A stretch of DNA of 64,000 nucleotides from Bifidobacterium vansinderenii (GTDB lineage: Bacteria > Actinomycetota > Actinomycetes > Actinomycetales > Bifidobacteriaceae), in NCBI RefSeq assembly GCF_002234915.1, contig NZ_NEWD01000016.1:70-64069 (forward strand), in the 5' to 3' direction. Numbering within the stretch: position 1 is the first letter of the stretch; every line of letters begins with the position of its first letter. The translations under genes were made by a program, and so were the position numbers. Positions 44,705-53,464 of the stretch are shown piece after piece. The notes beneath the pieces were generated by a model that saw nothing but the letters and a program-made list of their open reading frames with translations, was not told the DNA's origin and made no database searches.

Positions 44705-44951
44705 GATGGTTAGCGGATTGATGGTTAACGGTTCGTTCGGCCGCGGGATGTACGAGGATGATTCCCGGCCGGTCATCGAGAACAACGCGGGGAACGGCAC
44801 CGACGCGCTACTGGTGGATTTCTCCACACCGGACGCGCTGCCGTTCCGACTTGACGAGTACGGCAGGCCCATTGACGAGGCCGGCACCGACGAGTCAGCA
44901 TCCGGCAGGACCGCGCTCGGCAGGAGCAGGAGCGAGGAGGCCACGAAATGA
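44705..44951 (+). CDS. Small acidic protein, first gene of plus-strand pair
   Basis: An 81-residue protein starting MVSGLMVNGSFGRGMYEDDS with GGAG seven bases upstream. It is acidic and low in hydrophobic residues, ending ALGRSRSEEATK. Its stop overlaps the next start by four bases (ATGA), so translation is coupled. It may be a partner of the recombinase-like protein; no family recognised. Confidence 0.65.
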
Positions 44952-46147
44952 TCAAACTGACCGAGTACGCGAGGCACATGGGCATAACCAGCAGGACGGC
45001 CCGACGCAGGTTCTACAAGGGTATGCTGCCAGGCGCGGTTAAGACGGACACGGGCCGCATCTACGTTCCCGAGTCCCTCATACCCGATTCCCCCACCACG
45101 AACAAGCCGGTCGGGAAGGAGAAGCCGGCCAAGGCCATGGCTCAACCACCGGCAACCCGGTTCACCAGCACCAACGACACCGCAGCGGTCGTGTACGTCA
45201 CCATCCCCGACGCCAGCCCGGAGGCAATCAGCCACGGCAAGGAACTGAACCGAGCTTGCCACGCTTACGTGAAGAAGAACGGCTGGAGGGTCACCAAGCA
45301 GGTCGGTGAAGTCACCATGCCCGGTGAACCACACGCTAAGCTCGCGCTCCTCCTCGCGGATAGGAGCGTCACACGCATCATCACACCATCCACAGCGGCC
45401 ATCACCGGAACGGCAACGGACATCATCACTGCCCTGATGGACCGTGCGGGCATCCAGCTGATCGAGGTCCCCGGCATCGAGATCGCGGAGAACAAGACCG
45501 AGGAACCAGCAGCGGAACCGGCAGACCAAACAACAGGCACGACAAGCACCGGCACGGGAACTGAGGAACCAGCCGACACGGCCACGGTCCCGATGGAGGA
45601 ACCCGACGTTGCCGATGACGGGCCGGATGACCCTGACCCGCGCATCACTGCCGCTTACGAGGATGAACCAACGACAAGGGTACCCCACGAGTCAATCACA
45701 GACGAGACCATAACCAGCGAAGACGAGGAGAACGACCCCACGAGCTGGAACGACCCCGACGCTGACGAGGGATGGGACCTCAGCACCGACGACAGCCACG
45801 AGGAGCATGAACCGTGGTTCCTCAGCATCCTGAACCACACAACCCCAAGCACGGCCCAGAACGACACGGCCCAGAACGACACGGGCACCACCGCAGGCCC
45901 AACCACGCAGCCGCAGCCGGAACAACCGACGAACGGCACCGAACCACCAGCAGAACAGGAAACCGACGACGGGGACGACACCGACGACCTCCACCACGAG
46001 CGGTACATGGACTCCCTCAGCGAAGTCGAACAGGAGTTCGAGAAGATGCTGGACGTAATGACCCCCGAGGACCCGAATGACTGGGAATGGTTCATCGCGC
46101 AGAACGACGGCCCCAACACGAAACCAAGCAGCATGGAGCAACACTAA
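44948..46147 (+). CDS. IS607-like MerR/serine-recombinase protein lacking catalytic residues
   Basis: A 399-residue protein. Residues 1-42 are the MerR-type helix-turn-helix of IS607 recombinases (MIKLTEYARHMGITSRTARR, then YKGMLPGAVKTDTGRIYVPE). Residues 62-150 align with the resolvase fold: AAVVYVTIPDASPEAI, KNGWRVTKQVGEV, KLALLLADRSVTRIITPS and ALMDRAGIQLIEVPG. The catalytic YARVSS is replaced by YVTIPD, and the usual DRLxR is replaced by TAAIT, so strand cleavage should be impossible. A 230-residue acidic, Thr/Pro-rich tail follows, with WNDPDADEGWDLSTDDSHEE near residue 275. Likely a DNA-binding or bridging protein derived from a transposase. Confidence 0.78.
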   Translation: MIKLTEYARHMGITSRTARRRFYKGMLPGAVKTDTGRIYVPESLIPDSPTTNKPVGKEKPAKAMAQPPATRFTSTNDTAAVVYVTIPDASPEAISHGKELNRACHAYVKKNGWRVTKQVGEVTMPGEPHAKLALLLADRSVTRIITPSTAAITGTATDIITALMDRAGIQLIEVPGIEIAENKTEEPAAEPADQTTGTTSTGTGTEEPADTATVPMEEPDVADDGPDDPDPRITAAYEDEPTTRVPHESITDETITSEDEENDPTSWNDPDADEGWDLSTDDSHEEHEPWFLSILNHTTPSTAQNDTAQNDTGTTAGPTTQPQPEQPTNGTEPPAEQETDDGDDTDDLHHERYMDSLSEVEQEFEKMLDVMTPEDPNDWEWFIAQNDGPNTKPSSMEQH

Positions 46148-46261
46148 AACCAGCCCCGGCGCACGAACCCAAAGCCAGGCACCAGCACAACCACAAGGAA
46201 CCACGGCCAGGAACAAGCACCGCCGGGGAACAGCCGGGGAACAAGACGAAGAAGAACACGA

Positions 46262-46315
46262 ACGCGGGTGGTCCGGGATTTCCAGCCGGACATGATAATC
46301 CCGGACCACCCGCGC
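46262..46315. terminator. Paired 19-bp repeat (copies 15 and 16)
   Basis: Inverted copies at 46262-46280 and 46297-46315 with a 16-base loop, purines left and T-rich right. It separates two plus-strand genes. Confidence 0.82.
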
Positions 46316-46371
46316 TACCTATTGCCTTTCCCTGCTCATCATCGGTGGCCGTTCCCTACGGGGCCGATGGT

Positions 46372-46410
46372 CATCACCTGGCCCCGCGGAACCACCGGGG
46401 CCAGGTGATG
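46372..46410 (+). promoter_or_regulatory. Perfect 14-bp inverted repeat upstream of sortase-like gene
   Basis: CATCACCTGGCCCC (46372-46385) and GGGGCCAGGTGATG (46397-46410), loop of 11 bases, without a following T run. It lies 100 bp before the gene at 46511 and may be an operator or leader hairpin. Confidence 0.5.
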
Positions 46411-46510
46411 CGGGTTCGGAGCGACGGGGGCAGCAATAACCGGGAATGGCAACGACCGGTTAAACAAAGGAAAAGCACGAATGGAGAAGAACAGGAAAGG
46501 AGACCCTGGA

Positions 46511-47380
46511 ATGATTAGGGTCACGAGGAGGACCAGCCGCATCGTGCTGGTCGTTACCTGCATCATCATCGTTCTGGTGATCGCGGCTGGTGCCGTGCTC
46601 ATCACCTCGAGGATAACCAAACCCGACCGCGCGTCCGAGCAGACGGGCATCACCGCCGCGCAGCAGGACCAGCGCATGGGGATGGCCCGCGAGACCACGG
46701 AGGGGCAACGCGCGGCGATAATCACCGGCACCGCGAGGCAGCGGGCCGAGGAGCGATTCGGGACAACGCTCACGGATGAGGAGCTACCCGACTGCCTGAA
46801 GGAGAAAATGACCGTGAGCCAAGCCACGGCATGCGCCAGGCGAATCACTCAGGCCGTGAAGGAGAAGCACGACCGCGAGGAGGCCGCGAAACAAGCCGAG
46901 GAGCAACGCAAAGCCGAGGAGGCCGCCAGGGCCAAGGCCGAGCAGGATGCCGCGTCCCAGGAGGCCAACGAGGAGCAGCAACCACCGGTGAACCAGCCCG
47001 AGGGGAACCAGACCAACCCCGAACCAGCACCCGTACAGCAGGAACCCGTGAACCACGCCACGGTCCGCACATGCTACGCCGGGCAGGGCAAGCCGCAATC
47101 CGAATGCGCGTGGGCCATCAACCTCGGGGGCCTCGTGAAGACCACCTACGACGGCGGCCCCGGTGAAACACTCATCGACTACGCGGCGCACAACAACGAG
47201 GGCGGGGCATGGATACTCGACGTGAAGGTCGGTGACGAGGTAATCATCGACGGTGAGCACTACCGTGCGACCAAGCTCAGGGACTTCGCATTCAACGAGG
47301 TGGACCCCGACCCCATCATGCTCCAGACCTGCCTCCCCGGCGGGGAACGAGCAAGGTTCGTCACGCTCGAACGAGCCTAA
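46511..47380 (+). CDS. Membrane-anchored coiled-coil protein with sortase-like C terminus
   Basis: A 289-residue protein from ATG 46511 (AAAGGAG eight bases upstream; ATG 46481 is an alternative). One N-terminal helix, IVLVVTCIIIVLVIAAGAVL, is followed by an Ala/Glu/Gln/Lys coiled coil (HDREEAAKQAEEQRKAEEAA) and a Pro/Gln/Asn linker. The last 90 residues resemble a minimal sortase: a candidate His in YAAHNNEGGAW, then DVKVGDEVIIDGEHYRATKL, and LQTCLPGGERARFVTLE with the TC and R spacing of sortases. It could process surface proteins or be a non-canonical sortase; activity is inference. Confidence 0.68.
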   Translation: MIRVTRRTSRIVLVVTCIIIVLVIAAGAVLITSRITKPDRASEQTGITAAQQDQRMGMARETTEGQRAAIITGTARQRAEERFGTTLTDEELPDCLKEKMTVSQATACARRITQAVKEKHDREEAAKQAEEQRKAEEAARAKAEQDAASQEANEEQQPPVNQPEGNQTNPEPAPVQQEPVNHATVRTCYAGQGKPQSECAWAINLGGLVKTTYDGGPGETLIDYAAHNNEGGAWILDVKVGDEVIIDGEHYRATKLRDFAFNEVDPDPIMLQTCLPGGERARFVTLERA

Positions 47381-47430
47381 AGGCCAAGACCACCACCAGC
47401 CGACCAGAAGAAGAAAGAACAAGGAAACAA

Positions 47431-47480
47431 GCGCGGGTGGTCCGGGATTACAACTAACGACAATCCCGGACCACCCGCGC
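47431..47480. terminator. Paired 19-bp repeat (copies 17 and 18)
   Basis: Exact inverted copies at 47431-47449 and 47462-47480 with a 12-base loop, flanked by AGAAGAAAGAACAAGG and TACTTTTTCG, between convergent genes. It is a textbook bidirectional terminator. Confidence 0.88.
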
Positions 47481-47611
47481 TACTTTTTCGCTGCCTTTAG
47501 CTGCTTTTTCGTTTCCTTTCGCTGCTCCTCCTCCGTTGAGCGCCGCCGGTCCTGTTCACCGGCCGTGGTTTCGCTTACCACCGGCGCACACTGCCGTTGG
47601 GTCAGTGCCGG

Positions 47612-49708
47612 TCACCTGCTTTTTCGTAGCGGTTTCTGAGCGGGGCCGGCTGCTCGTGCCCGGTTATCCCCCATGGGCCATGTCAAGCCGGGTATTCCGG
47701 CTCCGGTTCCACTGCCAGTGCCGTTGCCGCGTGGTGCCGCTCGTCGTGCCCGCTCGGCTTGGTGCCGTCGCATCTCTTCCTCCTGCTCCTGCTTGACCTG
47801 ACGTGCCGCGTGGATGATGCCGGGGCCGCGTCGCAGGTAGCTTGCCTGGAGGGTCTTGTTTCTGCGGAGGTCGTCAGCGTCCTCATCGTCAAGGAACCGT
47901 AATGGCCGGTACCCGTGCGTCGGTGTCTTGCCGTTTCCCCCACCGTTCGTGGTGGTGTGTGTTCCCGGTATGTCCGTCGTGGTGCCGGGCAGTTCGAGGT
48001 CCAGCGCGTCCATGGAGTAGCCGTATCCCTCGTGCTCCTGCATCGTGAGCCGGGCCTCCTGAATCATGAGCGCGTCGGGGCTATGCTCTTTACGAGCGTT
48101 GCCGTTCCCGCTCCCGGCGAGCGGCTGCTTGGCCATGCGCGCGGCCTTGCGGAGCGCGTTCTTCTCGGCCCCCTCGCGGTAGCCTCGTTCCTCCTCGCGG
48201 TCCTGCATGTCGATGAGGAGCGGCAATGCGGAGCGGCGGATTTCGACACTGCCCCCGGCCACCGCTGCCGCGTATGCGAGGCATGAAGCATCATCCGGCA
48301 GGTCGAGCGGGCTGGTGTCGTCGTCATCCACAACACCGTCGATGCGTCGCAGCACGAGCACGCGGTCCGAGAACGCGTTCCAGTCCCTACGCTCGCGTGC
48401 CTCGTCAACGAGGTCCAGCACCTGCTTATGGGCCTTCAGCGTCATGGAGTGGAGCAGCTCGTCGTCACCGGGTTTCGGCTCCGGTGCGGGGAACCGTGCC
48501 TCGAGGTCCTCACGGTCCATGCCCTCGAGCATCGACGCTAGCTCATGCCTTATCGGGGATTCCTCATACGTCGGGTCCCTCCGGCAGAGCTTCTGGCCGA
48601 GTACGTCACGCGCACCGCGCTGGGCCTCACCGAGTATCGAGTCGAACGGAGCATCCGTTACTCCACGCGCGTACCGCTTAGCGAGGCCGTTCACGCGGGC
48701 CTCGATACCGACGCGGGCGAGGTCGCGAGCTATCTGCTCCCGGTTCTCATCCGGGTCGGCCCACGAGTCATCCCACTCATCATTCAGCCTCAACCACACC
48801 CCGGCGGGGACGCTGGCCTTCGTCACGTAGGCCAGCTTCATGAGCTTCGCGACCGTGGCCCGCTCCACATCACCGGCTGGTACCTCACGGCCCTCGCTGA
48901 GCATGATGAGGGACGCGCGGCTCACCTGAAGATCAAGCTCCCGATAACCCGGCTGATACGCCAGCGCGAGCTGATGCCTCCACTCAGCGGGGCTATCCAT
49001 GAACACCCTCAGCTGCTCCGGGGACCAATCCCCCGTACGCTTCAGGAACTCCACGTCGTAGCTGTCCATGACGCGCAGCGCGTAAGCGGCCAGCTCACGC
49101 GTCGAACCAATCACACGGCCACCACCCGCGGCATTACCGGCATTACCGGCACCGGAACCACGGGCAGGAGACCCAACGGCCACGCCCGGCGCATCGGCAG
49201 GGACCGGAGCCGAACCAGCGGCACGAGGAACCGCAGCGGGGCCGGTTCTATAGTCGTTTTGCGTTTCAGCAACACTATTTGCAACGTTTTTTGCATTATC
49301 CAAAGCACCGGGCACCGCACCGGCCCCGCTCCTCCATGCCGCGAGCCGGGCACGGAACCCAGCCACGCTACGCATGAAACCCGCGCGGAGCCGCGAGGCA
49401 ACACCGGCAAGACCACCGGCCGGCGCACGATTCCCGTCCGCGGGAACGGCAACACCAGAAGCACCGGCACCATCACCAGCGGAAGCACCACCAGCGGAAC
49501 CAGCAGCCGCAGCAGCCGGTGCGGATGACCGATGCGGCCCCTTACGCATCGGGGCATGGGAACCAAGCCGCTCGGCCTCCTCGGCCGCACGCTCCTCCAC
49601 GGCCCTCATAGCGGCATCCCGCGTCGGGTAATCCGCATACGGGCAACGGCCATCCGGTGCCGTGCACCTACGCACCACACCATCCCCAGCATCATGCCAA
49701 CCAGCCAT
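47612..49708 (-). CDS. 698-aa unknown protein with Cys mini-domain
   Basis: Start MAGWHDAGDGVVRRCTAPDG at 49708 behind GGAGG. Residues 1-45 are the mini-domain (RCTAPDGRCPYADYPTRDAA). An Ala/Gly/Pro-rich, low-complexity linker runs to about residue 200. Then a helical domain (ELAAYALRVMDSYDVEFLKR, SPEQLRVFMDSPAEWRHQLA) is followed by a part shared with the protein at 34191 (RRDWNAFSDRVLVLRRIDG, AAAVAGGS). The C terminus is charged and disordered. It is soluble and I recognise no catalytic motif. A large effector or structural protein of the element is possible. Confidence 0.68.
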   Translation of the reverse strand: MAGWHDAGDGVVRRCTAPDGRCPYADYPTRDAAMRAVEERAAEEAERLGSHAPMRKGPHRSSAPAAAAAGSAGGASAGDGAGASGVAVPADGNRAPAGGLAGVASRLRAGFMRSVAGFRARLAAWRSGAGAVPGALDNAKNVANSVAETQNDYRTGPAAVPRAAGSAPVPADAPGVAVGSPARGSGAGNAGNAAGGGRVIGSTRELAAYALRVMDSYDVEFLKRTGDWSPEQLRVFMDSPAEWRHQLALAYQPGYRELDLQVSRASLIMLSEGREVPAGDVERATVAKLMKLAYVTKASVPAGVWLRLNDEWDDSWADPDENREQIARDLARVGIEARVNGLAKRYARGVTDAPFDSILGEAQRGARDVLGQKLCRRDPTYEESPIRHELASMLEGMDREDLEARFPAPEPKPGDDELLHSMTLKAHKQVLDLVDEARERRDWNAFSDRVLVLRRIDGVVDDDDTSPLDLPDDASCLAYAAAVAGGSVEIRRSALPLLIDMQDREEERGYREGAEKNALRKAARMAKQPLAGSGNGNARKEHSPDALMIQEARLTMQEHEGYGYSMDALDLELPGTTTDIPGTHTTTNGGGNGKTPTHGYRPLRFLDDEDADDLRRNKTLQASYLRRGPGIIHAARQVKQEQEEEMRRHQAERARRAAPRGNGTGSGTGAGIPGLTWPMGDNRARAAGPAQKPLRKSR

Positions 49709-49785
49709 ACCAAGCACCTCCACACATCAAGGAACGAACCACCGGGCAGGCCCAGCGGAACACAATAAACAATCACTCACGAGCC

Positions 49786-49795
49786 GCATATCCCC
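49786..49795 (-). promoter_or_regulatory. GGGGATATGC promoter-like motif
   Basis: Minus-strand GGGGATATGC, 78 bases before the start of the 698-aa gene; CGTGCTCGTG lies about 20 bases further up, as also before the copy at 43867. Confidence 0.45.
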
Positions 49796-49897
49796 ACAAG
49801 GCACGAGCACGGAAAGAACCAACAGCGGCAAGACCAGCAACGCACGAACCCGACGCGGGACGGCCACAGGAGAAGAAAAGGAGGAGAAAAGAAAGTA

Positions 49898-49951
49898 GCG
49901 CGGGTGGTCCGGGATTTTCACCGATGGCCCCGCACACTACCCGCGCTACCT
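49898..49951 (+). repeat. 19-bp repeat copy 19 with degenerate arm
   Basis: An exact copy at 49898-49916, preceded by a 25-base purine tract. CACTACCCGCGC to the right closes a GCGCGGGT/ACCCGCGC stem. The 49709-50032 gap shows no gene otherwise. Confidence 0.8.
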
Positions 49952-50032
49952 ACCCGTCTGCTCCACCGACCATTCCCCGGCACCGTGGAACCAATCAGCT
50001 CGAGGAGCCGACCCCACGGAGAAGCGGAGAAG

Positions 50033-50494
50033 CTAATCCGCCACGGGCACGCGCGTCACGACAAGCAACGAGCCGTCATCCAACACACCATCACTGGAAC
50101 CAGCCGAACCAGCAGCATCACCACGAACGGCACCACCGGCATCCACATCCCCGGCACCACGGACAGCATCCACACCAGCAGCTGCACCACCGGAACGGTA
50201 CCCCGCGTACCGGGTCTTATCGCTATCCACGAACAGGTCCGGATGGTCAAGACGAACCGACGTCACCACGGCAATGGCCTCCAACGCACGGGCACGACGC
50301 ACCGGGTCCGTTTCCCCGAACCCAAGGTCCGATGAGTCATGCTCATACACGAACCCATCCGACAGAACGAACCTCAAATCCCCGGTGACCCGATTCACCA
50401 GCACATCCACCACGCGCGGCGACCCATCAGGCCCCGGTCCCCCATCCACGCTCACGCTCACCACGGAACCATCACGAACCGACCAATCAGACAC
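50033..50494 (-). CDS. Unknown 153-aa protein
   Basis: Starts at GTG 50494 (VSDWSVRDGSVVSVSVDGGP), with GGAGG upstream. The N-terminal half is beta-rich (VVDVLVNRVTGDLRFVLSDG). A central helix RRARALEAIAVVTSVRLDHP is followed by a Gly/Ala/Asp low-complexity end closing with SLLVVTRVPVAD. No family recognised. Confidence 0.55.
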   Translation of the reverse strand: MSDWSVRDGSVVSVSVDGGPGPDGSPRVVDVLVNRVTGDLRFVLSDGFVYEHDSSDLGFGETDPVRRARALEAIAVVTSVRLDHPDLFVDSDKTRYAGYRSGGAAAGVDAVRGAGDVDAGGAVRGDAAGSAGSSDGVLDDGSLLVVTRVPVAD

Positions 50495-50652
50495 GAGAAC
50501 CACCACCTCCAGCCCCACCATCAGGGCAACCGAACGGAACGGACACGCACGGCAAACAGCACCAGCGGTCAGATCATAACCCCGAACACACGACCCACGA
50601 AACCACAGCCAAAACCCGCCACCGGCGACGAATGAAGAAAGAAGAAAAACGA

Positions 50653-50702
50653 ACGCGGGTGGTCCGGGATTTCACTAACCAATAATCCCGGACCACCCGC
50701 GC
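50653..50702. terminator. Paired 19-bp repeat (copies 20 and 21)
   Basis: Inverted copies at 50653-50671 and 50684-50702 with a 12-base loop, between two minus-strand genes, directly after the replication endonuclease gene. Confidence 0.85.
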
Positions 50703-50736
50703 TACTGTGCTGCACCTTCTTACTATGCCCTTCTTG

Positions 50737-51198
50737 TTATGTCTCTGGGTCGAGGAGCTTGTCGGTGCCCCATGGCCCGGCTATCCTCGTTTCCTTCTTC
50801 TGGACGTATCGGATGGAACCTTCCTTTGAGCGGGCGGGCGTCATCCAGATGTTCCTCGGCCAGTACTTCACGAAGTCGTACCCGCGCATGGGTTTCGGCA
50901 GCTGGACGTAGAAGTGGTAGTGACGGTACCCGCGGTAGGGATAACCAACACCGTGCAGCCCGTCCGGCTTGCCGTTCTTCGTGATTCTTTTGCCGTTGCC
51001 TTCCTCCTTCTGACCGACCCATTCCCAATCGGGATGCTGTCTGAAGATGTCCATCAGCACCTCGAATGGAACTAGCTTCGAGCTGACGGTGATGAAGTAG
51101 GCCGCGCTGAAGTACCTGCGCATCATCCACTGCTGATGCTGGTCGGCCATCGGTACGTTACGTTCGAGTGTCAGCAACTTCCCCATCCTCTCAGTCAT
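50737..51198 (-). CDS. CRESS-type HUH replication endonuclease (Rep)
   Basis: A 153-residue protein whose ATG (51198) overlaps the upstream stop by eight bases. All three rolling-circle motifs of the CRESS-type HUH family are visible: motif 1 AAYFITVSS, motif 2 RHYHFYVQL (His-Tyr-His metal site), and motif 3 IRYVQKKET with the nucleophile Tyr and Lys (YxxK). TPARSKEG before motif 3 is also typical. There is no helicase domain, unlike viral Reps; the element's SF3 helicase is encoded 9 kb away. It should nick one strand at an origin to start replication. Confidence 0.83.
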   Translation of the reverse strand: MTERMGKLLTLERNVPMADQHQQWMMRRYFSAAYFITVSSKLVPFEVLMDIFRQHPDWEWVGQKEEGNGKRITKNGKPDGLHGVGYPYRGYRHYHFYVQLPKPMRGYDFVKYWPRNIWMTPARSKEGSIRYVQKKETRIAGPWGTDKLLDPET

Positions 51199-51502
51199 CG
51201 AGCGTGCGGGGCTTCGCTCGGTTGGCCTTCTGCTTCATGCCGATGCGGAGGTAGATGAGACCCACCGCGCTGATGAGCGCGACGACCATGATGATGAGTA
51301 TGAGCCGGCTCACCCCCGGCCCGAGGAACGCGAGCACCGCGCTGAGTATCCTCCACACGGAGTAGCCCCCGGTGAGGATAGCGAGAAGCATGAAGACGCG
51401 GCTGAGCCAGCCGATGCGCTTCTCGTCCAGCCAAGCCGCGAGCGACCCGGTGATGAGGAACGCGAGGAGCGCGAGTATGACGAGTACGATTCCCCTGACC
51501 AT
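51191..51502 (-). CDS. Small three-helix membrane protein coupled to Rep
   Basis: A 103-residue protein with AAGGGAAG upstream. Three hydrophobic stretches: GIVLVILALLAFLITGSLAA, VFMLLAILTGGYSVWRIL, and LILIIMVVALISAVGLIYL. The C-terminal tail is basic (MKQKANRAKPRTLDD). It overlaps the Rep gene, so the two are co-translated; it might tether replication to the membrane. No family recognised. Confidence 0.7.
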   Translation of the reverse strand: MVRGIVLVILALLAFLITGSLAAWLDEKRIGWLSRVFMLLAILTGGYSVWRILSAVLAFLGPGVSRLILIIMVVALISAVGLIYLRIGMKQKANRAKPRTLDD

Positions 51503-52315
51503 GATGATGCTTCCCTTCCCATGAGCCGGCCAAACGGACAGAACGGAACGGGGCCGGCCACCAAGTACGAACCGGGCTAACGATCAACAGAACAGCAGCC
51601 GGCCCCTCATTCGGAACGGGCATATCCGACCAAGCGAACGCACACCAGCACACGCGAACCGTCACCGCACGTCACGGGACCGAAGGAGAACCCCCAAGAA
51701 CCAGTCCCGACCACCACGCGGCGGCCGACCCAAGCAAGGCAGGCCAGGCACGCACCGTCATGGCACCGAGCCAGGTGAGGAGGCATGATTCACGCCCGGC
51801 GTCAGAGAAGCACGGACAGGAGCAAACGGGCAATAGAGAAGCGCGGGCACCAGGGGGCCACGAGCCGGACCATTTTTCCCGATGCTAACGACCCGAGGCC
51901 AGACCAAACCAAGCACCCGCGCTACCCGCGGGCCAAGCGGGCCACCACGCAGAATCGCACTGGCCCCTCAACCCCTACGGTGAACCGCTACACATCACGG
52001 ACACCGCACGGTAGCTATATCACACAACACCATCACGAACACGAGACCCAACACCGGCAGAAGGAAAGAAGAAACAAACGAAAGAAGAATGACAAGTAGC
52101 GCGGGTGGTCCGGGATTTTCGGTTAGCCATTGTGATGCCCGGCAGATGATGCCGCACACAGTTCACATCACCGCGTGTTCGTTCGTTAATGGAGAAGCAT
52201 TCGCAAGAATCAGTTGCCAGCTGAGGAACAATCAGGCATAAGCGCGTACCGTAGCAGGTATGCCTCGTCCAACTTGGACGGGGAACGGAACAAACGTCAA
52301 GCGAAGGAGCGCGTC
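51503..52315. other. Gene-free divergent promoter region
   Basis: No convincing gene. 51620-51627 holds the GCATATCC (minus GGATATGC) motif upstream of the Rep operon. 52099-52117 is an exact 19-bp repeat copy (copy 22) after a long purine tract. A frame at 51785-52099 is Arg/His/Pro-rich and considered noise. Confidence 0.5.
52099..52117 (+). repeat. 19-bp repeat copy 22
   Basis: An exact copy after AAAGAAGAATGACAAGTA, upstream of the plus-strand gene at 52316. No strong second arm. Confidence 0.78.
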
Positions 52316-52750
52316 ATGGCTAAGGGATGGGATTACGCGGAGCTATCGCAATGGGCCGCGAAGAACGGTGGACCGCAAGCCGCAGTCGAACTGCTGAAGA
52401 AAGCGGCATACCGCGACGGTTCAAGCGACGCGTGGTCAGCCGCGCGAATCGTCATCGCGGGAGCCGGGGCCGCGTGCCTCATCATCGGTGGTGTTGCCGT
52501 GAAGTACGGACCCGGAGCTATCGACGCGGTGAAGCGTCAACTCGCAATACTGAAGGAACCGAAGATAACCGACGAGCAACGAGCCGAGGCCGAGAAGCAA
52601 ATCATCGAGGCCATCGAGAAGAACCCCGCACCGGATGATGACGACGCGGGAACGGATCCGAGCGATGACGCGGGAACCAGCTCCACCAGCGACGATAACG
52701 GAACCGAACCCGACGAGGAGAACGGGGACAAGGAACCAACGGACAAGTAG
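52316..52750 (+). CDS. Single-pass membrane protein with acidic tail
   Basis: A 144-residue protein starting MAKGWDYAELSQWAAKNGGP, with GAAGGAG upstream. One hydrophobic segment, IVIAGAGAACLIIGGVAVKY, is followed by an amphipathic helix (ITDEQRAEAEKQIIEAIEK) and a 40-residue Asp/Glu/Ser/Thr tail. It may sit at the membrane with the acidic tail inside. No family recognised. Confidence 0.65.
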   Translation: MAKGWDYAELSQWAAKNGGPQAAVELLKKAAYRDGSSDAWSAARIVIAGAGAACLIIGGVAVKYGPGAIDAVKRQLAILKEPKITDEQRAEAEKQIIEAIEKNPAPDDDDAGTDPSDDAGTSSTSDDNGTEPDEENGDKEPTDK

Positions 52751-52905
52751 CACCATCACGCGTGAAGCCCCGGCACCAACCGGCCCCGCGTCCACACGAA
52801 CCACCACGGGAACCCCGGAACCATCGGAACGGCCCCGTGAAGCACGAGAATCACGCTCCACGGGGCCATTACCGACGATACCCAGTACAGCACCAACGAA
52901 AACAC

Positions 52906-52962
52906 GCGCTGAAAACGGCTCTCAGCAAAACCACCATCAGAACGCACCACCTGCTAATCCCC
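52906..52962. repeat. Two-block structured repeat, copy B
   Basis: Blocks of 21 (52906-52926) and 17 bases (52946-52962) are identical to copy A at 43378-43434, with the same 19-base spacing but an unrelated spacer. Confidence 0.62.
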
Positions 52963-53314
52963 CACGGGCAACGGCTCCACAAGCACCCCAAAAACCGCGG
53001 TCACGAGGGACGGCACACCACACACCAGCACCACACGAAAACCAACGCTCAAGCACCGGACCCACGCGAAGCAACCATACGAGAAACCGCAACAGGGACC
53101 GAACAACAACCCAAAAAGGCACGAAGCAAGCACACGGAACAAGCAGCACCAGCGGTCAGAACGATAACGACAAGCCGCGCTAATGCGCTGAACAAGAAGA
53201 CACAAACAGGCAGAAGACCAGACAAAGAGACGACGCTGCGCTGATGGTCTTGAACATAAGCAATTAGTAAAGCCCGTAACGCTCATAACCAGCGAGCGCC
53301 CGGCGCTAAACGAT

Positions 53315-53333
53315 AATCCCGGACCACCCGCGC
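53315..53333 (-). repeat. 19-bp repeat copy 23
   Basis: An exact copy 131 bp after the stop of the gene at 53465; GAGCGCCCGGCGC to the left gives a partial arm. Confidence 0.78.
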
Positions 53334-53464
53334 AACTACTCATTCCCTTGCTCCTTCTCCTCCGCAAGCGGGTAATGATGCGTTGCTCATGCCGGTGGCG
53401 GGCACACGGACGAAAAAGGTGCAGTCCCATCCAACACGTGCGGGGACGTCAGCGTCGGTGGTTA

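Larger units (their letters stand above)
52751..53464. other. Gene-free stretch with structured repeats
   Basis: No convincing gene. 52906-52962 is the second copy of the two-block repeat also seen at 43378. 53238-53255 holds a single arm of the 95-bp repeat family. 53315-53333 is an exact 19-bp repeat. Frames in this stretch are Arg/Thr/Pro-rich shadows. Confidence 0.5.

Noticed and set aside
51785-52099. A 104-residue plus-strand frame with GAGGAGG before ATG
   Set aside because: The spacing to ATG is too short, the composition is Arg/His/Thr/Lys-rich, and the frame ends in a purine tract.
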